Numbered from the stretch's first letter, positions 46,110-58,905 are shown. The stretch: 64,000 bases of DNA from Acanthaster planci (GCF_001949145.1 NW_019091371.1:2298410-2362409), one strand, 5' to 3'. Notes: generated by a model from the sequence alone, not told the origin. Numbers and translations are program-made.

Positions 46110-46551
46110 CTTGAGGCGCTCTGACCATTGCCGTAGCTGCAATCCTCGTGAGACTTGGCATGTACGAAGAGACAACCACTACAAAGTCAGTTTCGTTAGA
46201 CATGGGTTTTTGCTTTCAGTGGGCCGTCGTGTCTTGGAAAAAACGGATATGTTCCGAGGACAAAATAACTGCGTCCGAGTTTCATACAATTGTATTTCAA
46301 TATGACCACAAGAAATCTGTGGAAAACTCAAGGCTTGGCATGATCTAATAATTTTATCATATACTGTAATGATATCGGAGAAAATGTAGCGGGTGGGGTA
46401 AATCGGGAGTGTGCGAAATCAATGCGTTTCTCAATACCCCCCCCCCCACTCCAACGATAGTGGAGTACGGTAAGTGGTACTTGGTGGACTAAGTAAAGCC
46501 AGCTGATTCAAGAGGTGTAATAGTTTCTGCGGTTCATCCAGTCCTTTAATT
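46110..46551. other. Spacer between the tRNA cluster and the homeobox gene
   Basis: No exon was recognised. It probably includes the 3' UTR of the homeobox gene. A poly-C run occurs at about 46437-46447. No clear AATAAA on the minus strand was seen close to the stop codon. Confidence 0.5.
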
Positions 46552-46824
46552 TCAGTAGGAGACCACGGACTCCATTCCGTGCCGTTGGGCCTTGAGCCGT
46601 AGACTCGCTATGCTCGAGCACTTCCGATCCTCTCCCGTGATCTTTGGATTGAGGCCAGGCATCGGACCAATGGGCGACAGAGAGGGGATGATGGGCGGGG
46701 CCGGTATGGCGATGCCGGCCGCTGATTGGAGAATTGGAAAAGGTGACGTTGGCAGTCCACTGATGGAGGAGAATTCGCCGGCTAATGAGCACTCGGCAAA
46801 TGAGTGGACACTTGGATCACGTTT
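46552..46824 (-). other. ISX-like: Last exon with OAR (aristaless) motif
   Basis: The acceptor is ctatttcag before 46824. The exon encodes 90 residues: an N-terminal [20 protein letters not shown], then a P/I-rich stretch ([20 protein letters not shown]), then the OAR motif [20 protein letters not shown] and the terminus SVVSY. The family pattern is R.SSIA.LR.KA.EH. Confidence 0.85.
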
Positions 46825-49800
46825 CTGAAATAGAGAGTGGTACAACAGACAGAAAACCGTCACAGAGCAGTGCGCTCCAGGTCCCCCTTAATTCGCTCAT
46901 TCCCACCGACATAATGATAGGAACGTGCAATTATGTGACCTATATATTTTTTTCGAGCTACACCAAATAGATTTGTCAGAACGAAACAAATCAACACTCG
47001 TGTGCACATTGCATGTGCTCGCTGAATCTACATGCACTGAATTGTAGCGACCCCACAATGCTTGCTTCGTCTTTACTTTCTACACAAACAAATGTGAAAG
47101 GCATTAGCACATCCCGGTGGACATACAATTCCCAGGACACGGACCTTCCTACGGAGCTCTGGAAGTGCCATTCTACTTGTCAAGATCCTGACATATTTTA
47201 TCTCAGGATGACGACATATTACGGGCAATGTAGCGATATCATGAGATGTCTTATCACAGGATGAAGACAGCCTGGAATGGAGATGACAACAACCCGATAT
47301 AATTAATTTATCATGGGATGACGATGTCCTAAAAGTTGGATGACGACACCCTGAGTTAATTTGTAATGGGATGACGACATCGTAGAAGTGGTATGATGAC
47401 ATTATTTGTCAATGGCTGCCGTGACAAACCACCGTGAAAACAGGTGGTCTGAGTTGGTAGTGTTTTTCAAAGCACTGTTCTCCTGTTGCCATACATGATT
47501 TTAATTAGAATGATAACGCGTCATGATGTCTCATCACCTGTTACAAGTAATGAAGTAGACATCACACTTGGTGGATGTCTCTGGATGATGACATCATGAG
47601 CTAATGATTATCTCAGGATGTCATTATCCAACTTTTAGGATGTCGACATCTTGCCTTTATTATGTTGTCAAACCCGAGAAAAATGTGTCACGATCTCTAC
47701 AAGCCGGATGGCACTTCCAGAGCTCCGTACCCACCAGTTCGACTCGTTAAGGAACTAGACACGTACCGCAAAGTCGATGCGTGGTAGAGATTTGGGTGCT
47801 GGGACGATGTGCGTAATCTTGAGGTCTTGCAGCCCACCAAAGTTGCCCAGTCGCTCGTACTTCCGCCATTTGGCACGTCTGTTCTGAAACCAGATCTGTT
47901 TGAGGTAGAAAGCAAGAGAAATAATAACAGTAATAATAACAGGCTGGCGTGGTTGCTTCAACAGTTAATATTTTGTGGGACAATGCTAAACCAAAAAGCA
48001 AAAATGGAAGGGATCACCTCACGCGATTTCTGGAGAGATTGACGTCAGTTATTAAGTTGATTATGGCCAAGACAACCATAATATTCTCAGTTACTCAAAA
48101 TTGTGGTCAAAGAAATGATAGTTCTGAAGGAATAGTCGGTACACAAGGCGTTCAACCACGATGCACGGGACTCCAAGATGTGCAGTAATATTCCTCACCT
48201 GGATTCTCTGCTCTCCAAGGCAGGTTTTGGCGGCTAAAATGTCCCGTGTTTGAACATCCGGGTAATGCGTCATCTGGAAAACGCACTCGAGCTCCCGCAG
48301 CTGCTCCGGGGTGAAGGTGGTGCGGATCCTGCGCTGTCGCTTGGTGGGGCTCTTCTCGTCCGACGGGGACTCGTCTGAAACTGAAAACGGGCGTATACCA
48401 TGCGCCACGGACTTCATATTAAAAAAATCGGGATCCGTTATCAAGGCATGCTTGTTTCGCAGAGTCTGGATTTTGATCAGTGATCCTAACGCTGGCTCAC
48501 ACCATCCATTAGGCGACCTTTGGTGTCCGTAAACCACCGCGTTTAAAATAAACGGACATCTGACCGTGTCGAATACAGAGGTAATACAAAGGTTTGCTCG
48601 CTGATTGTTAACCAAATTCGTTCATAACATCAACAGTATCAACTGCAAGTGAGTCAACCAACTTTGAATTCGGCACAGTAAAATGGCCGCCGGGGGCTTC
48701 AGTCGGTTCAAAGGCATTGCGAGTCTGGTAGATGTTTTTATACGACGCCCGTGGTGTATGCTCAGATTTATGGGGGCCTTCGTGGAAATAGTACTGGTAA
48801 TAGTACTGTTGGAGTGTTAATGTTGGTATTAGTCATAATGATGTCGATGCTGTTTACTTACCTGGTGAGCTGAGACGGACGGAGTCGCTGCCACCCCGCT
48901 TTCTAGCTGTAACTTCCAGGTTCCGTTGATTTTTCGACACTAAACAGCCATCGTCACGCGGTGCAAGCTCTCCTGCAACGCTGGTTTCCTTCTTCACGTC
49001 GTCGATTCTTACGCCCCGTTTCCATTGCGACTCATCACGTGTTTTCCCTTCGACCAGGTGGTGGTCGGGACGGCCTCCGTGAGAAGCCTGGCGGTCCTCG
49101 TGACTGCGAAGTTCCTGTGGCTGGGAAACGTTGCGGCCAACAGTGTCGTTTCCTTTACCTGGACTCCAAACTTTTGCGGACCGAGGGGCGGTGCCAGTCA
49201 AGGGGGGCGACCGTGGAGAAGAAGGTGGCGTCTGGCCAGTCGGGGGTGCCCTCGTCGCTTTACGTTTGGGGCAAGGGCGTCGTGAATGCCTTGGTACTTT
49301 GGGTGATCGAGACGGTACACGTGTCGCTGATTCTGAGCAAAGTGCCATCTTCTTGCTCTGATCTAAGGTCAACAAAACAAAGTGCCCATTGACGTAAGAC
49401 TTTCCCCTAAAGTTTCCTTTCCACCCAAACGTCGTGCCTAGCAAAGTACTCGGACACATAGAAATCAGCGAAGAACACAGTATTTATTTACATGGTTATC
49501 TTGACAAATTAATTAAACTACTGACTGGCATGTTCCTTTGTAGCTGTTTTTTTGACGGCAGATCAATTTATCACTGCAAACAACCCCAATTAATTCAGTG
49601 CGCACGATAGGCGCAAAACGTTTACAACTCATGAGCGACCACCAACTATGTCCACAGCCGGGCTGGTTGGAGAATTTCAGTTGACATTAAAGAGAAAAAC
49701 TGGTTGCTAGGGCGAGGTTGGAGTGGCCCAAAGCTGCCGCCCCTGACTTATTATTAGCCCCAGTTATTTATGGCCCAGTTTAATTACTTTATACGCCATT

Positions 49801-52800
49801 TATCGACTTAGCGGCTGGCATAATTACGGCACAGTTATAAAACAATAAACCATGTCATTCCTCCTAAAAGGGGGTGGAAGCGTATTAGCCGATCAGGCGA
49901 GCCACAGACTGGATGTAATTTGGACGGCGAGAGCCGAGGGAAACTTTTTTTACAGCGCTGTTACAGCCGGCAGTAAATTGACGGCCTCACCTGGTTACCT
50001 TGGTGAAACATCTTCCATGTTTGCTGCAATTATGAGGCGCCGACTTTGATGGATTCGCTGGTCCCCAGCATGGACCCTTATTGACTCGGCACAATTTCCC
50101 CCTATTGACCGCCAATAGAGAGCGCGGCCATTAATGTTGCTAGGAAGCTGTGGCAATCAAGGTAGAATATATCGGACGACGTTGCTCCCTTTCCGGTGAA
50201 TTCAAGCCTCCCTACAATGTTTGACCCTGGCCAATAAAGAAACTGTTTCCGTCCCGGGAATAACCGATTCCAGCATTAACTCTAAGTTGGACCATCGTGC
50301 CCCTCTGCAGTGCTGTGAAGTTTCAATCATTTGAATTCTCTATTTATACCCATCACAAGCGTATTCAATTTTCAATGAAAACACACTTTTCTTTCGTTGC
50401 CTTGGGGGGGGGTTTCCATGGCTGCCATCTTGCAGGCCAGTGCTGTTGTTCCACGTGGAATGCACAAAGGAGGTCGCCCTGTGGAACAAAACAACTGCCC
50501 TGCAAGATGGCTACCACACAAAGCGTCTATACATGTACCACCAACTGTACATCTACCACTTTATTCTCCTCTTAAAAACAGGTCGATCTACGCCCGGGAG
50601 ACATCACCCCATTGGGGTAATTCGTGATCTTGTTTACATTTTCCAACAATTCAGTTTACAACCTGCCCGCGAATGGAAATACCGCTATAAACTAATAAGC
50701 GCTAAGTGTCAGAATTATAAAACAAACCGCGTAAAGAAGAGCGAGTCAATAAAGGCGGCCTTGCTTTTTTGTGTTGGTATTTTCGATGTGTCAATGGGGC
50801 TTAGAAGGCTACGGGAAAAGCTTGTAAACTCCGCTGAGCAAACAAATCGGTACTCACGCAAAAAGACACCAGCAGCGATAGCGTCATGCCGGTTGTCGGT
50901 GTAAGGATTGCTGGCTTCGCGCAAAACTCCCGAAGCCGTAGGCATTGATTTAATGATTTAAAAAATATTTCTTTTTCATGAGAAGTTAACGCTCTTGTGA
51001 TTGACTGTGGTGGCCATTGGGTCACAGAAACGACACCTGCCAACACAAAGGAGGATTCGTCATCTCGCACTTTCCGTTCAAGTTTAGAGGTTTCGCTACG
51101 ACTTTGGTCAAACTCAAAATCGATCAGTGGCTAAAGTACTGATAGATTTTCCCTGGTTACAAGGGCAGAAAAACATATCATGCGTGGGTACCAATTGTTG
51201 CGGATCGAACGTGATCTTGGATGAAACCCTAAGAAAAAGACTACGTCTGGAAGCCAGTGGCGTATATTCTGTGCAGGAAATGGGGGTGCAGTTAGGGACT
51301 TGGGGGGGGTGACTTGTACAGCCATGCAAATTTAATAGGGGGGTGCTGACACCATGTGGCACTATGTAGGGGCGATGTTCATACAGATGTAGTTATTGCT
51401 TGTTTTTGATTATTCCCCCTTGTGAGTGTTATTGAATACATATTGGTGGTTGGGAAGTCCGGAAAATTCTTCACAACCTGTCTTAATTTTGCTAAGTATG
51501 GGGAGATGATTCAATAGCTGCACCAATCTCTTAGAAGAAACCAATTTCCCGGGCCAAGTTTGGCCCTCTGCACCCGCACTAACGTCAGTATGTTACTTAT
51601 TCAAGCGGGAAGCAAAAAGATGTGACCTACGAACCGGTCACTGTTTCTGGGGCCTTTTAAAGAAGCAATACCTTCATGTTTGTTGTCTCACACTGCCCTT
51701 ACCCACTGCCAGTGAGAAGGAAACATTGAACCATTTATTTTTTTCCGCGCAGTGCTAATTTGCATCATTAATTCAAATATTCCGTGTCTTTAATGCCCTC
51801 TTTGAAACATTTTGATCGAAAATGGCCCACAAATTATATACTTATTTAATTTCAATTGACGAGTCATAGCCGCGTCCTGTTCCTCTTCGAGAGTATTAAT
51901 AATTAAATCAACCTTTTTAATGTACATACTTAATGAAAACAACGTTTTGAAGACTAACAATGTTTTGAAGACCAAAATAGAGTACATTCTGAAGTATTTC
52001 ACTTTTTTCAGGGTAGCAACGATTCTATGCCTTTTATGATATTATGGTATATTAGTATCTTTCAAGAGTGGGATCAAGTAGACGCTGTTCAACGCTGTGC
52101 TCAAGTAGTTTGAAACATGGCAAAATCGTCGAGGCTAATCCTTCATCTTGCCGTTATTAAAAGTCAATGCTATCAGTGAGTATGAGCTGATGTCGAGACT
52201 AAGTAGTGATAGCGTGGGCGCGCCGTGTAGCCGAGGTACTCCAAGTGGCAATATGCATGCACTTCAAGCAGAAAGGCTTGGGAACAGACTAATTGTGGTC
52301 TTTACTCTCGAACGTCCAAGGGCAATGTAATTACTACCTGGCAATTGAGGGAGCATCATTTGTTCTGGAAACGGATGCACATCAAATTCGCAGTTGGGAT
52401 AAATCGAAAGATTAATGTTGGGGCCTTCTGTGGAAAGTCGCGCAAAAAACCCTGGATTGATTGAAAGATGACAGAGTTGACAAAGACAAATTCGACAAAA
52501 ATTGTTCAAGATGCTTCACTGTGATAAATAACACGCAATTACCGGGTACACGCTGAATTACTTATTAATTTTAGCGATTAAAACAATCGTTCTTTTTTCT
52601 TAAATCAAATTGTGGCTTTCTAAACCTCCATCAATTCAATGCTGAAACTGTTAAACAAGGGGAAATATTATTTTTGAGATTTTGAGATTTTCTAACATCA
52701 ATGTTTAATGTAAAAGTGTGAATCATGAATCGTTTTCAAAAGGATTTTGTCCAGAAAGTGGAAAGTTTCATTTTTCGAATAAGTTATAATCATCTTCGTT

Positions 52801-53597
52801 CCTGCTTCTCCCGTGTAAAGCCTTTTTTAATTTGATTAATTTAAATGGAAAATTAAAAGAATAAACTTACCTGAATCTCGGATTCCCTCCGTTTGCGCAA
52901 AGTCAACCCGTCTGTCGGCAATGAAGGCTTCCGGATGAATCAGGATTTCCCCGCCTGGTCTGACGCACCGTCCGGTCAGACCCAACGAATGATAGGCAGG
53001 TGTTACGCACCCATGTCCGGGGTGCACTAGCGAGGACCAGCCGCCAGTGGCGAGTGGGACGGGCCCAAAGTGCCGATACCACCCGGAGAAATCTCTCAGA
53101 AACACGGGTTGTTGGCGGCACGGTCCCGGGAGGTGGGCGATTGGGACCTTATCAACAAGCAAGCCGAGCTCAACGCCCGGGACTGACGACGCCTTACAGG
53201 GTTGGTTTTCACCCGCTGGGGCGGACGGGTGAGCAGAGTCCCCCTCGGTGGACTCGGCCTGGCTAACTGCCCCATCCTCCGCGGGGTCGTCGCTCTCGCC
53301 ACGGTGAGCAGCGGACTGTCCGTGGTAATTTAGCGCAGATTCCTCATCAGGAGTTGACAGATTGCCGACTTGGCTCATAGGCCTACTACTGGCAGTGTGG
53401 GGCGGATTCACACACGCGGACGGAGGACCTTCGTAAGGCCCCGTGGCGTATTTTCTCTCCTCAGAATCTGTAGCAGTCAAAGATTTTTCGATAGCTTTGG
53501 AGCCCTCAGGTCCAGAAAAGCTGTCCCCAAGGATCGATCGAATGGAGTGTTTGAGAAGCGGCGATTGGACGCACCACGTGCAACAGGTGGTCGCCAT
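46552..53597 (-). CDS. ISX-like: Paired-like homeobox transcription factor with octapeptide and OAR motif, ISX-like, five exons
   Basis: Exons in transcript order: 53597-52871, 49362-48862, 48380-48199, 47895-47767, 46824-46552 (stop TGA 46554-46552). Phases 1, 1, 0, 0 all join, giving about 603 residues. Exon 1 carries an engrailed-type octapeptide ([11 protein letters not shown], residues about 16-26) that recruits Groucho/TLE in related proteins. Exon 2 is basic, P/S-rich and disordered. The homeodomain starts [20 protein letters not shown], continues [18 protein letters not shown] and LGEQRIQ, and is completed in exon 4 by [20 protein letters not shown]. The intron between Q46 and I47 is the conserved paired-class position, and residue 50 is Q. 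The last exon ends [18 protein letters not shown], an OAR domain. THYPDV plus the tail [10 protein letters not shown]...VPAPKS favour ISX; DRGX, ARX and related paired-like genes remain alternatives. It is nuclear and probably regulates gut gene expression, as in vertebrates (inference). Its length is more than twice the roughly 245 residues of human ISX. Confidence 0.9.
47150..47729. mobile_element. Element with perfect 22-bp inverted ends and a satellite-like core
   Basis: The left end begins tacggagctctggaagtgcc (47150-47171), and the same 22 bases are exactly mirrored at 47708-47729. Between them are many diverged copies of caggatgacgacat / gatgtcgtcatc-type words. There is no transposase. 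It sits in the intron between homeobox exons 4 and 5; its right end is only about 37 bases from the exon 4 donor. Confidence 0.85.
47767..48380 (-). other. ISX-like: Homeodomain-encoding exons (3 and 4) with split homeobox
   Basis: Exon 3 (48380-48199) encodes an acidic/serine lead ([14 protein letters not shown]) and homeodomain residues 1-46. Exon 4 (47895-47767) encodes helix 3 ([13 protein letters not shown]) and the tail. The donors are gtgagg (48198) and gtacgt (47766). If exon 4 were not spliced the frame would end three codons later, at 47755. The intron at 46/47 is diagnostic of paired-class genes. Confidence 0.92.
50411..50524. mobile_element. Palindromic MITE, family B copy 7
   Basis: The left arm ggtttccatggctgccatct and the right arm agatggctaccacacaaagc are inverted copies. 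The inner ttgttccacgtggaatgcac and cctgtggaacaaaac also pair. It is in intron 1 of the homeobox gene (49363-52870). The rest of that intron showed no recognised feature. Confidence 0.8.
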
Positions 53598-55624
53598 GAG
53601 GGCAGGCAGATACCTGAAATTAATATACCAAACGATAAATGCTGGAAAAGTAAGCTCAATAAAATTCTTGTTGGTTATTCAAAGAGACACTTTGTACGCT
53701 GTGTGTTGTGTTAAATGCGGAATAGATGGCTGATTTTCAGAACTTTAATTTTAAAATTTCGGTCTGGCATCAAAATGACACCAAATAAACATTTCGGAAG
53801 GAGTGTGATTAAGGTGCATGCGGTTTGCAACTTAAATACACCCACTTTCTGATTACGGGGCATAGCGGACTTTGTTTACTTTAGGGAGAGGGAAGGGACT
53901 CCCCCGCTACCATCACCAGTTGGTCACTGACACTTGGGGGGTAAACCACCCAAGAAAGTGTATCAAGCCATGTGTTTTTAATTTTCTTTAATGGTCGATG
54001 AAATGACGTGCGTTAATGACACCAAAGTAAATATCGTTAACCCACGATAAACTGTAGAGCAGATGTATGGATGAAATTCAGCGTGTACCATCGACAGCAT
54101 TGACTTGGTACGACCACGTTGTTCTTACATACTAGTCTAGGTGTTTACGCACTGAGTTATTAAGCTTTTTCAAAAGATGCAAGAGTGGCCAGTATTTACG
54201 GCACTTCTGTTACTTTCGGGCACACCGGCATCGTGATTTCTTCGATTGCCTTACGACCATGAGGCGTACAGCACACAGCGCGTTTCCACGTGAAGTTAGA
54301 AACGGCTTAAAAGCCATCATTGATCATTCCTTGCCGACTCTCAGTAACCTCTTCCAGTTGCCAAACTTTCAGCAGGGCTGCCGCTGTCATCTCTTCGTCT
54401 TCCGTTCTGCGACCTAGTAAAACTGCGAGGCGGGCGACACACAGGTCTCCATAACTAATAATCTCGTCTATTCTTTGAACAGTTGACTGCGGTACACATT
54501 ATTTTGTTGAGAAAAAAGAAATAACGAAAATCTCACCTGGTTTGTCTTTAATCAGAGGTAGTTTAATGTTGCCAAACAATGAGCTGACCTCTCAAAAGAT
54601 GCTGAACTCTAACGTCGAAGTTACAATTTATTTCAGCTTTATTATCTTGGTATAATTATTCCGTACGCTTTCAGGTACGGTGTACAGCGGTGCGTACGGA
54701 CCTACCAGCGCTGCACGTGTGGTTTTGTGCGGACCAGTCAACACAGACAGCGGGTTAAATACTAAATCACCTTCCTCCAAAAGGCACCTTCAAATCTCAA
54801 GTGTTACCCCGTTTTTATGGACAAAAGAAATTGCCAATTTTTATTGCGACCACCGCACCATAAATGCGGGGTGCTTGTCTTCAAACAACACGGCATGATA
54901 GCAGCAAACGAGTGCAGCGGAAACAATGTTTGCTTTATGTAAACTAGTAATAAAGTAGCTCGATGTAAGTGACTTAACGAACAAGCGGCGATAAGAAGGA
55001 GGGTGAGTAAGCCAATAGGAGAGAGGCTTATAACGAGCTGTGCAAACACGACGAGGCGATAGCGCGTGATTGAAAAGAGGGTGCGTTATCGGGAATTCCA
55101 TTGGCTCGGAGTAGCAACGCTGACGTCTAGCCGTTGAAAATATCGCTTCTGTTTTTTTCCTCAAGTCTGAAGAGGGAAACTGGACTGAAAGTGAAAGGGG
55201 AGAAGCAGCGTTGTTTATATATTTGGAGCCTGCTCAACCCTTTCTTGCTTCAGAGAAAACATATTCATTGCTTATATTTTAACGAGAAAATATTGTCAAA
55301 AAGGGAGAGCGTTTAGAATGGCGCGCGGCACTTTACGTCGAACCAGGGACGATGGCTGAGCGACAGTGCAATTTTTGTCTTGATACTTTATGTTACATGC
55401 GATCTTGTGGTTCAACCCATCGATTATTTTCACGTTCGATACGAAATCTCCACCCCTATATATATCTAAAATACGAATTAAGGTTTCGGTGTAACGCGAA
55501 AAAAAAGGTTTGCCAAGATGTCCCAATAGCAACTCCCCGCAGCCGAAACCCTTGAGAAGTGGGTGTCTTATGAAACTGTGACACCCCCCCATGAAATCTT
55601 GACTCTTTATGCCTTATGGATTAT

Positions 55625-55835
55625 ACACTCTGAAAACTCCCCGGGTCAGATTGATCCAGAATTGAGTCCCATTCGGCATGACCCTTTTCCAGGTCAAATA
55701 TGACACAGAACGGATCAAATGTGACCCAGAAAGGGTCAAATATGATCGGAAAGAGGATCATATTTTGACCGAGAAAAGAGTCACGCCGAATGGGACCCAA
55801 TTCTGGGTCAATCTGACCCGGGGGGTTTAGAGTGT
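55625..55835. mobile_element. 211-bp fold-back element with TA-type ends
   Basis: It is almost entirely palindromic. The left half contains ccccgggtcagattgatcca and ttgagtcccattcggcatga; the right half contains their mirrors tcacgccgaatgggacccaa and tgggtcaatctgacccgggg. The ends read ta-cactct and agagtg-ta, consistent with a TA target site as in Tc1/mariner-type MITEs. The centre has several gggtcaaatatga words. Confidence 0.8.
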
Positions 55836-56867
55836 AAGCCTCATTTATTCCATTGACATGTGCACTGAGTCATCTGTGCACTGGGTCAGGGTTACTGCTT
55901 CCTCGTGTCCCCCCCCCCGCATGAGTTGCCATCCAAACTCGTCTAAGTTATTATGCGCCCTTGAAAATGTTACAATGTTCCTGTCGATGCCCGTCGTTCC
56001 CCTGACCAAAAATTAATTACTAGACCGGATTTAATAAATCCCTAATTAGTCTCGTTGCGCATGATACTTGATGAATGAAATAGATCCGTATTGTCTTCAA
56101 TTACATTAATGAACCACACAGCTGGGTAGCGGTACAGCGCCATGTGTGTATCGCTTAGCTATGTATTAGGGATCGCGATCAGCAGGACAAATATTGATCT
56201 ATGTGCGTCCCTGTTTGGCACATCATTAAAGTCGTCCGCATGAAGTCGGTGGTGCTTTTGAAGTCCGTGCATTTGCCCTGATTCGACGGAGTTTGACCTC
56301 GTAACAGGGGGAAAGAGGTTTTTTTCGAGTTACGGGACCACAAAGCCGATGTTTTAAAGGACGAAGAGCAGATTGGTGGAAACGACGTTACGTGCCGGTT
56401 GTTCTCCACAGCTGTGAAATCCAGTGGGAGGTGGGACGTGAAATATCGTTTCCAAAAAGGAATAGAGGGGAAAACAACTGCTTGAATTCTTACGAATCAT
56501 CTCACGAGTTATTCTAAGTCTTTGTTGAGTAAGGATAAACTTTTGCATTTTCGTCCATGTACCATATCAAAATATATGCATACACACTTTCATCTTCTTC
56601 AGGCAAATTTGAATTCTCAGATCTGATTGGTCGATCCATGGCAACTCAACAGTGTGACACTCTATTGCGCTGTTCATATCATACCCCGCGTAATGGGCTG
56701 TTCGAACTCAACGCATTGCGCTATTTCTACGCTAAAAGCAAAACGCACATCTGCAAAAATTACATCTTTACTGCGCGTCAAGTTTGAGGACAAATTCGTT
56801 ATCACGATCGCGTTCGTAGAACACAGACTAATGTTGTGCGTCTGTGTCCCGTATAGAGTACCGAAGT

Positions 56868-57005
56868 GTGACGTCACTTTGAACCAGAAAGTGCAGTGCA
56901 AACGAATCGAGTACGCGCGCGTGTTGGTTCACGCGCTGGTTCTCGCGCTAATGCCTTTTACACACTAATTGTGCGCGTGAAGTACATGCATTCACTTCAG
57001 TACTC
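56868..57005. repeat. Dispersed repeat, family E copy 2 (inverted relative to copy 1)
   Basis: Read on the minus strand, cacaattagtgtgtaaaagg, cattagcgcgagaaccagcg, cgtgaaccaac and gtttgcactg follow the same order as at 18895-19025. The open frames across it are therefore repeat sequence. Confidence 0.65.
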
Positions 57006-58905
57006 TACCACTCGCACTTGTGTGATACGGTAATAAACAACTTTACGTTTTATTATTTCTTTAACAAGTTTTTACGTTTTTCATCTCCTTCAACTTAGAT
57101 ACAAACAGGACGGACCTAGAACCTTTTTTTTGGGGGGGGGAAGCAAACATTAGATGATATTTATGTAATCTCTACGGGCTGAACTAATTTAGACTTTCTT
57201 ACAGAATTTGGGGAAAAGACAATAAAATAGCCCTAACTCCACCTTCTGTTCCTGTGAAGGAGGCAAACGTTTCATTTGCCCCATCCCTGGACCTGTCATA
57301 AGGGTGTCTCATTGCCAACTGTGGTGTGAGCAGAGCGAAATGATGGAATAAAGTTACTCATTGACAACACTTTAATTTCCTCACTCGCCACTGAAGTATT
57401 TGAAACTTCTTGTATCCATTTTGGCCGGCCTTCCTCTTGCTTGTTAACGCTGCTGTTATTTCTAGGTAGAAAGGCTTTTAGACCCCATTTTTAGAAAGGA
57501 GTTTTGAGATTGAACCGTCTAGAAGCATATGATAATACGCGTATATTTTTTATGTGTCATGTTATGTGTTATATGCGATGAACATCGGTACTTGATTTTT
57601 TTTGACGACGACCACCAGCTGCATGTTACAACAACAATGAATGGGATCCCGCTCGACCTATGCACACATTCAACTGATACCAATCTACAAGCAATTGACT
57701 TTTAATTTGATGCGTGTACTTCAGGACGCTCATTAAAGGATACGCTACGGGCACCAATTTGAGCGGGCCGGGCCTGGTCGAGCCGGCGATATCGCAGTTA
57801 TTAAATATCAGCGTTTTTTAATAACAGAAGAATTCGCCATTAGAGCGCTGTGCACACTAAAATGTTCTCGCATTGGCAATAAAGTTGGGGTTTATTAATG
57901 AGAATTAGCCCGGTTGAGCACTTCATAAGGGCATATCGTCTGCACCCTTCGGCGGCCAAGCAATAACAGTTTGTGTTTTGGAAAATGACTTTCAAAAACA
58001 TCGTACCGGCGAGACAAAAGAATCCACAGATATGGATAGGCCTAATAATGTATTCAAAAGCTTTCTCTGTGAATAGGTGATGGACGTACAGCCTGCGCAG
58101 TGTTCAAGATGCAGAAATTGGCAGACTTTTCAAAATTGCTCAAAGTCTATGTTACTTCGCCCACGTTTCTAAAAAATGAAACTTTTGTTCTTGTTCACAT
58201 TGAGGAAGCTTTTATGTTAATTTCCACGATCGGCATTTTCTGATTATATTGTTTTGCTTTTCATCCTCGTATACAGCGAGTATAGAACGGGGTGAAAAAA
58301 GGAGCTTTGGAATAAATTGTCAAAACTGACAGTAGTTTTCAAATAAGATACAAAAAAGGAGGTGCGTTGGAAGTAGCATCTTGTGGTAGATCTAAGACTG
58401 TTGTGGATGGTGATTGGGATACTGGATTGAGTTCAGAAAGGACCTTTTTTTATAGGAAGGGAAGCTTGGGATAGTAAGTTGAAAACAAGTCCTATTGTTA
58501 ATTAGGTTTGCCATTCCAAACATCTTCTGGATCCAATATTTGATATCCTCCTTTAGTGCTTCGAGTACAAGATGAATTGAACACTGGATGCCTGGCGTAA
58601 GAATGGATTTCTAACCTACTTGTGTTGATCTCAAAGCGTGCATGTGTGGGCGTTCTTCAAATGGACCTGATTGTTTCACACGGCCTGCATGGGTCGCGAT
58701 CAGTGATCCTGTAGAGCTGGTTCTCGCTATTTTTTTAGCGGGTTCTAGTGTCAGGGAAACACATCACTGATCGGGGTCCGGATCCGCGTGAAACAAAACA
58801 GGCCGAATGCAAGCCTTTCTCGATCGGCTGCGTTGGCAGCGATATGGCTACATTGTGTTCTTTGTCGTATTGTTCCCCCATAACGGTACGGTGATTACCC
58901 GTCGG

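Noticed and set aside
48961-49392. 143-codon plus-strand open frame
   Set aside because: It is antisense to homeobox exon 2; the minus frame joins exons 1 and 3 in phase.
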